From positions 4,145 to 37,673 of the forward strand of contig JAIPMN010005223.1 of NCBI GenBank assembly GCA_020650975.1: DNA of 33,529 nucleotides, read 5' to 3'. Positions 23,301 to 32,300 of the stretch are shown piece by piece; positions within the stretch are counted from its first letter, which is position 1; every line of letters starts with the position of its first letter. The notes under the pieces were generated by a model. The model made no database searches. It had not been told where the DNA came from and saw only the letters and a list, made by a program, of their open reading frames with translations. A program made the position numbers and the translations under genes. Origin of the DNA: Apostichopus californicus. Lineage: Eukaryota; Echinodermata; Holothuroidea; Aspidochirotida; Stichopodidae.

Positions 23301-26300
23301 CTGTAGATTTGTAGCAATCTGTCAATAATCAATAATTGTATTCATGTTTGACACATCAGACATATAGCTATGAGTCTCTGAGTTAATAGTTGAAGTACAA
23401 CAAACAATGTTCAACATAAAGGAAGAACATTGCCTTTTGTTTATTACTTTGTTTCTAGGAGAAAGACCTCGAAGCCGCCACAGCCCCGCGTCACACCTTC
23501 CTATTCCAATCCTGTTTCCACCAATGATGAAGGTATTGTCTGCTTAGTATCTTCTGTGTTTCTTAGTTATCATTCAGTAATTTTACAAAGTCCAGTGAGT
23601 GAATGTCAAAATCATTAACAACTTTCTTCTTTTATGTTTTTTAATAGATGCAGTTTGACCATAAAACCTTTTACATAATAATCTTTTGTCATATGACTGA
23701 TTTGAATCAGTAGCCCATGTGCTTGAGGACAGTATCATTATCATGATGATGTCATCATTCCTTTGGCTCAGCATTTTATCTCTAGACATGTTATCTGCCC
23801 TTAATAAATATTCTTAAAAGTTGAGTCAGATAGAGAGTATGTTTTAAATCAAAATCCTGGAATCTTTGTAGTGAGAATGACTCATTGCCAATGACTGCAA
23901 ACTTCCCTGTTTCTATAGCGACTCAAAGGCAAAAGTCAAACATGATAGGCAAATCCATTAAAGTTAAACATATTAACTTATAAACAACAGATTCAAGGTA
24001 ACATTTAGAATGTCAGAGGTACTACAATTCATGGTAACTCCAAACTTGCTCGTTAATGCTTAAATGGTTGCAATGCTCAAAATATTGCAACACTCTTCAA
24101 CCATTTCTGTGGCAATTGTGGAACAACTACATTTAACTGCATGATATCCATAGCTCATAATAATCTTTAGTTCTGTTTGCTGTAGCTTGTCAGTTGATAG
24201 CATAAATGGCCCTCTGAAATTCTTACATAATTTTAGTTGATTTGAGGAAGCAGCCAAATTTTAACTCCAGAATGCTGCTACCGCTTGTAGTAATAATATT
24301 TAATTTCCTTGCTAACAAGTTTGGTGCTCACTTCTTTGTTTTGGATTTTGTCATGTTAACTCATGTTGTTTGCTGTGGACAAGAGGATGGGAGATAAGTT
24401 TGCATGGTGTTGTCTTGTAGAGCCATCTTTATCAAAGAGATGAAAGTTAAGCAGCATTTTTACTTTCAGTTTAAAATCGAAACATAGTTGTGATAATACT
24501 ATGTTGATTGTAAGGTTTAAAGTTTATCCAGTGTACTTAATGTGTTCTTGTACTGTCACTGTGTTCAGTTGAGCTTTCCTGTTTATGTATTACATTACAA
24601 AATTATCAACAATGAAAATTTATTGGGAAGTTATAAACAACATTGGAAAGAGCAAAGAAGTTGATGGCTAGAACAAGATTCAAGGCAGTGACTTCTGGGT
24701 TACTAACTCAGTGTCCTACCAACTGAGCTATTCAGCCCATAGTTGGTGGGAATCCCTATACAGCCACGTCTTTGCTGGGGGTGCCAGTCAGAAGCAACGG
24801 TACCTTGCATACCATGTAACCAGGGATCTGGTCTCAGTTCCGTTTGATTTATTTTAAACACTAGATCTGGGCGATGTACTATATATAAATACTGTCACAA
24901 GAACACATGTTTGCCTCAATAAGTAACTGTTTGCATGTATGGGACGGTCCAAAAAAATAACACTGAAAAGTCATACTCTGCCATGCTTCCATGTTTGTTA
25001 GGTTTTATTGTAATTTTATGTATTAAACTTGCAAATGATTGCCTTAAATACAACATTAACATATATCTTATTTAAACTTGTGAAAGATGTGATGCCAATA
25101 GTCCTCTTCTTGGATAAGACATTATTCTATATTCATCTGACTGCTATGATATGTGTCTCATGAGTCTTTGTTTATTAAATATTATTGGCTTAGGCAGTTA
25201 TTTACCTTCTTTTGGTTTTATGTTGTTCTTAACTTTTGTTTCCAAAATAAATTTTCATCACTTTTAAACAGCAGTCAAACCAAACTCTGGTAGTAATACA
25301 TACGAGGTACCTGACATTGTACAACTGGAACCAAGAAATGGCACAACAAGTCCTCCTTCAAACTTACCACAAGTCACAACTTTGAATGAATCTGAAGATC
25401 CACCAATCAGCCCTTCAGATGAAACGTACAACAACCTACCATTGTCAATCCTCGTGTCTGATCTAGAAGAATATTACAGACGAAACAAGCAAAACTTAGT
25501 GCAAGAATTCCAGGTATGGCACTATTGTTGAAAACTTAGCCGGCTCACCACAGTTACGTGTGGCTGTTTAGGGATTTAAATATTCCATATGTAGCAACAC
25601 CCAACATCCTTCCCATAGTTTAAGGTAATAGAGAAGGCTTTGAAATGCAGATAAGGTGTGAGGGGGGGGGGGGGGATGGGGTGGTTGGGAAAGGTGTTGC
25701 CTGGAGTTTATTGCTGTTACTATTTTGTTTGCAATTTGCTTTCAATGTACGTATCAATTTGCTAAATATGTCTTGGCATCGTATGCGTTCAATTTAATGT
25801 TGTTAGTAGTACCGTATACATTCCGTGACAGGCAGGCGACCACAAAATTCCCTTATGTGAAATTGCTGGTGACTAAAGCCATTACCTTGTTCTTGAATTG
25901 TTACTTACTTGCAAGTTTGTATTAGTTCCAGCTGTATAGAACTGTTATCTAAAGTTGTTTATGAAATTCAAGTTACTAGGAACTGCCATGGCTGAGACTT
26001 ATTAACTCATGGTTTAACTTCTGGTATCCAATTCCCATAGTAAAATTCTTGATGTTCACTAAGTATTTGCTTAGTCTTCAAGACTTAGATTTCAACTTCT
26101 TCTGTTGAGTACTCCGCCATGTTCACTGTAGTAAGCAATGTATGAGAACGCATGAAAGATGAAGTAAACCTCATTGAATATATATATTGAGGTGTGTTTA
26201 TTCGATCGGGTACCAAGTCTGACTCTCTTTTACAATAGTTATTAATATATATATCTACAGAATGTGTGAAACTAACTAGAGATAAGATAAACAGCAGGTG

Positions 26301-29300
26301 GTCAGTATCTGTCAACTTGCAGGGGTCACTCATAGGAGTCGCTCACATCAAGTTGTCAGCATTAAAACAGTGTAGTGACATGCATATGGTAGTATAATGA
26401 TACATGATGGACATCACATACCTCTCCATCTATACCTACAACATTAGGTAAAGTGTTCACTTAGTGTTTACTGAGTACTCTTGGAGCAGAGTTATTTAAA
26501 TGAGCTAAGTGTTAGAATATACCTACTGGGACTACTTGCACTTGATACGTGTTGGAAAGCTTACATTATTGTAGTATTCAAAGCTTGGTATGAATTATTT
26601 AAATCCTTTTTTGAACACATGAGCCAAAGCACATCAACCACACCCAATATGTCAATGCTATTGGAGGAGGTTCCATTGATCCAGTACATTGCTTAATTGA
26701 CTTTCAATGAGCCTTCTAAAATATTGTTAAACAACTGCAACAGAATGGAGAGCATTTAAATTGAAATTATTGAATAGATACTGCTTTCCTTTAGCCGTAA
26801 TACTGTAGTATTGTACAATCGTCAGACTATATAGCTTTTATTCAGGCCTGTAGACTATACAGACCTCTAGCTGTAGTTGATAATTTCATCAAAAGGAAAG
26901 AGCAATTTGAATGGAGTTACTAACAAAGGAATATTTATAATGCATCAGTAACCAAGGTAAATAGGGAGAGCACAGCAATACCTTCGCTATAGAATTGCCA
27001 AGTTCAAGGCCATTCCTTCAACACACAATAGCTTGATTATAATGGTATCAGGGTCTACTCACTCACGGCTCACAGAGGTGATGATAGACAAAGAATTTTT
27101 GGTTTACACTGCTACAATACAAAAAGGAATGACTGTGCTGTACCCCAAAACGATATATATGACTCTTAGCAGGAAGTAACATATCTTGAAAATGAATCAT
27201 TTGAAAAGTAAGGCCTAGAATCATAAGAAAAATAAGGGAATAAAGAAAGGGATTGAAAGAGGGAAGTGGACTGGTTAGGGAAAAAGCAACTGCAGCTCTC
27301 TGACATTTATACCTTAGTAGTAACAGTTTGAAAAACATTCTGTACTATTTACTGGACTTGTGATCTTGCACAAATGCAGTTTGCATTTTGAACTGTTTTC
27401 AAAGGCCATTGTACATAATCACATAATCATATGTAGTACAGGGTTAGGTAATATGATAAGATGATGAGAGGAAGTCCCCCCCCCCCCCTCTTCAATACAC
27501 CCACCCAACACTCTAACAAAAGTTAACATTTTAAAGTAATAAGAATATTTTACTCTTACATCTTATTTTTAGTCTAAACTCTAAGCTGAATTTGTTTGTC
27601 TTTCTCAGCTTTTGAGGAAAGGACAACAGTGTCCTTGGACTGTTGGAGAAAAAGAGGGAAACAGGAGGAAGAACCGATTCAGAAAAATGTTTACCTGTAA
27701 GTGTTCAATTAAGTTAATCTCTTTGTTTGTAAACATCTATATCACAATATGAGCTTTGCCATGTAAGTTATATATGTGCATCTAAAAGACGTTATCTTAT
27801 GAATTGAAACAGGGAGATTCAGGTTTGTGTGGATCAATATTTCATTGGCTATATTTCAGTTCATTTATTGAAAACTTTAAGGGTGTCATTCAATATTAAA
27901 ACTAGAAAACCTCAAGCTTAAAAGTGAAACATTATCATTGACAACATCAAGTAGAATCTAATTAAATACTTTATATTATAATTTTGAATGCCACACACAC
28001 ATCCAGTGCATTTTATCTAAGTATCTATACACATTAAAGACCTTGCGATACATCAAAGGCACCAACCTTATTTAATCTAAATTGATAATTGAACATGCAC
28101 TTTGTCAATTTGATTGATTGATTGTTGTTTTGCACCAAAATAATCAGGGTTCTCAGTTAAATGCTTAAAATAAAATGAATTAATTGAAGGTGTTTAAAAT
28201 ATTAACTCTCTTTAAGCTTTGGTAGATATTTAACGCTTTATGACAAACTTCTAAAACCTTTGTAGATATTGCTTGACTGCTAAATCGTGAAGCAGATCAT
28301 TTTGTTGATGGTGATCATTCAGCTTTGTCATACATATAGGCGTTATCTAGTTTATGAAGCAAAGAGGACAGACCTCCAATAACCTAGGCACACTATTAAA
28401 ATTGCTGTAAGAACATTTAAATTTTCCTTCTGGAAAAAGGAAGAAAGCCTAGGTTCAATGAAAAGATGTAACAAATATTCTTCACAACATTTTTGTAGCA
28501 GGTAAAGTTATGAATTTTTAAACAAGAAATAAGCAGTTCATACTTACAGGTCAAACCTCTATCCGATTTGGTGCATCAGTTCTTTGAACGCTACTGTAGT
28601 CAGTGTCTGTTATCAATATTATATAATCACATTGCAGATGACCACAGCCGTGTCGTCCTGGAGAAACTTTCGGAAGAACCGGACTCAGATTACTACAATG
28701 CATCTTACATCTTGGTATGAATATTCAGTATTAATTTTGTACTTTTCTTGCAAACATATATTTTTGTATGAAAATATGAAAATTCTCAGATTTATATCAC
28801 AGGTTTAATTGTAAGGATATATCCACACATACATTTCCTATGCTTGTATCCTTCACAAAACAAGAACCTTTACCTATGGATATTTATAGTATGCATATTG
28901 TCTCTTTTGCAGGACCAGAGTGGTGAAACTTCCCTAATTGCATCTCAAGGTAATGTAAGCATTTTATATATTAAAATGTATGCTTTAGGGAAATCTCTGC
29001 TGGCAATTAAGAGTTAAGTTCCTTGACATTAAAATTGATGGTTTGCTCGTAACCAACATTAAGTAACCCACATAGTACTTTGACGCTCATTCACTCTGGG
29101 AGGGTGCGGCTGGGGTCTCCATATGGTTTTGCTTTTTCATGAAAATACCTAGTACTTTGTCCTACATTTTGGTTTAATTTTCTTCATGCAAGGAATTGTT
29201 GTTATATCATGCAAATCATAGATGTGATTATAATAATCAGCAATTATGGGAATATAATCAGTAGCTATGGGAAAGTTTGTTGTTGTTTATGTGGCATATG

Positions 29301-32300
29301 TGAGGTAAACCCACTAAGTACTACAGTAACTTTGATATCAATAATATCCACCTCTTCTTTTATTTCACACATTCATCCCAAAATGTCTGAATAATTATCC
29401 ATGTTTTAGTGGTTTTAGATTGAAAATTTACACAAAATTGAAAATACCTTGTTTGCTGAAATTCTTTAGTGTTGGATATTACATTTAAACCTGAAGCACA
29501 GATAGTAAGCAAATTAAACACAGAATCAATAAATTGTTTTATTAAGGTTTTAGATATTAAGCTGTACATGTCTGCCCTAATTACAACACATAGAGCCAAA
29601 AAACTGTTAGGAAACTGATGCTGCAAATAGCCTGTGTATTTAAATATGTAAATTTTACTTTATTACATCGCAACTATCACCAGAAAGATCAAACATTGTG
29701 TGTCACTCATAGATTGATCAGTAAGGAAAGGACAACGTTCGATCATATTGACTTTTAAGACAAATAATGTTTGTCTTTGATTATTGACAGCTCCAAACAA
29801 AGCTTCTCTGAATGATTTCTGGAGGTTGATTTGGCAGGAAAAAGTGTCCACCATCGTGATGTTGACAAACCTTACGGAGGATGGAAAGGTGAATCAAACC
29901 CTTCCATGTATTCTTCATTACTAATATACAGCATGTAGCCAAATGTGGATCAAGGTACAATACTGTAACTAACTGTGTGAGATCATTTGGGTGATGAAGG
30001 CTCATATTATATCACTGTGTATTAGCATTGTGGTCAAATGTCTAACTCAATTAGTATATGGATTAATGATGTAAGGATTACTGACATAGTTCCAAGTTCA
30101 GGGCAGATCATGTAAATGCTATGTCTGTGAGCAAGAAACTTAATCTCCATTGGCCTTTCTTCACCCAAGTGTATGAATACTTGGGGACCTACAAGGTCAC
30201 TTGAAAATATAAATGCATCTGCTGGTTTAGGCTGCACCCTATGGGATCGCCCAGGGGACACATTGATGCAGTGAGCTGTAGTGCCCTGCGAGAGACTGAG
30301 GCTGTTTGAATTGGGCACAATTGGGTGTGTAGGTGTGTCAAATTACCAATGACCGAGGTTGAAATATTGGTCTTAGTACAAGACTGTAAACCTTCACCTT
30401 TAACTTTGTCTTAATGTTAACTGTATTGATTGTGATGTTCTTTGAGATACATGACGCTATATTGCTGATGTTTCAATAAATTAACTATGACATGATCATT
30501 GCATATATGATAACATAATTTTATCAATAATTTTAGCTTTCTTGCTCATAGTATCTTCCATGGTCAGAATAACTCTATGTACAAAGGTCAGAAATTGAAA
30601 TCTCTGACAACGTTGAATCTTCAACTTCAGGAATTTAATTCGCCAGAAATAAGAAGTAGCTCAGTGGGAGGAAAACAGGCTAGATGCATGCACTTCTTGA
30701 TCCTTTGTGTTCTTTTTCATGCAGTGGACAAACGGATGAGTCTCTGGCTGTCAGTCTCAGAAATGACAGATCTCAGCAATAGTTTGGGTGTAACAAATTT
30801 TCAAGGTAACGCTTATAGGATAGGCTTACTCTATTCATGTCCAAAATATGTGGAGACTTAATTTAAACAGGTTTTGTCTTCTTGGTACAGGATCGTTGCA
30901 CACAGTATTGGCCCAATCATGAAGGAGTGAGCAAGTCATTTGGAACTATTGTGGTGTCCTGGGCAACCACAGTACATTTTGCTGATTTTGATGTCAAGGA
31001 GTTGCATGTTGTTAAGGTAAAATTTAAATAGTTTCAACTTTGTACAGATCACTTTTCTTTAGAAATAGCAGTTGAAGAAGTTTATTACTGTTAAATATCT
31101 ATATTTGACATGTAAGGCCAGTGTCTGCTCACTTGAGCTGCATAAGAAGCATTTCTTATATATTTAAGCAGAGGAGTTTGGGGGTTCGATACCAACTATA
31201 ACCTACGCAATCATTATAACGGATGTCTGTGCAATGTTGACACCTTGGTTGCAAACATATCTCCTGAAGGGAAGCTTAGACGAATTTCTAGACGAAAACT
31301 GATTGCTTGGTAAGAAGGTCAAAGTCATTTGAGGTCATTAAAGATAGCTATTAATTACCTCATTGAAAAAGCTCAATGTATTTTTACATTTCTTTTTAGT
31401 CAGTGGTTATTTGTATGCCAAGAGAAATATAGGCTAATGATTTTTTAGCAGTGTAATTAACTGCCTACTGAGAATCTCTTTGCAGCTTCTTTTGATACTA
31501 TAATTAGTACTGTCAAATAAAACTGGGTTTGACCCTACATTATGTTCGCAGTGTGGATATGTCTATGCCTTTTGACTATTAACACACTAGAAGCAAAGAA
31601 ATTGTTGACAAGAATCTACCAAACTGATAGAGATAATCTCTTTCAACACTTAGTGTACAACAATTGTTAATTAATGAGCTACTTCTCACACACAGGGGAG
31701 CAAGATGCAGACTGTATACCAGCTACATTATACTTCATGGCCAGATCGGGATGTACCTAATGATTTTATTCCTGTCACGGAACTAATCAAACACACAAAG
31801 CTTCTCCATAATCAGAAGCAAAATCCAGTTCTGATCCACTGCAGGTAAACCTGTCCGAATTATCTTTTTTTCAAATTTAAGAATTTAAAGTAAAAGTAAA
31901 ATGATAATAGTTACCTTTCATCAATGTTGGCTGATTTAAATCACATTGATTTTAATCACTCGATTTTTGTTAAAAGTCTGTGATTGAAATCACAGAGTTA
32001 AACCTTTTACACATCTGGTACAAACATGAAGAAAATTAGAACAGAAATAATGATTACTTTATCAGATTTATCATTAAGCATGTTAAAAGCCTGCAAAAGG
32101 ATGAAAGAAGTGATATATAGAACTTAATTTTAGATTACTGTACCAGCAACTTAACAGAATGACCAATTAGCATGACCATTTCTACCTTGAGGTATTCATC
32201 ACAATCATCAGAGTAGTCAATATTAATATTTTACAGTCACTTTTGAGATCAATTTCCATGTAAAATGTTGCAACATGAAAATTAATCAGATGTGGCGGCA

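Noticed and set aside
30577..30861. 94-codon plus-strand frame between PTP exons q and r
   Set aside because: PTP exons q and r join in phase 0 with continuous homology (EDGK then DRCTQYWP), which leaves no room for an extra exon. The product has no PTP-like sequence.
31182..31200. Match to the RNA polymerase III B box (GGTTCGATACC)
   Set aside because: No A box at the proper distance, and the place coincides with the left end of the decayed Helentron-like copy.
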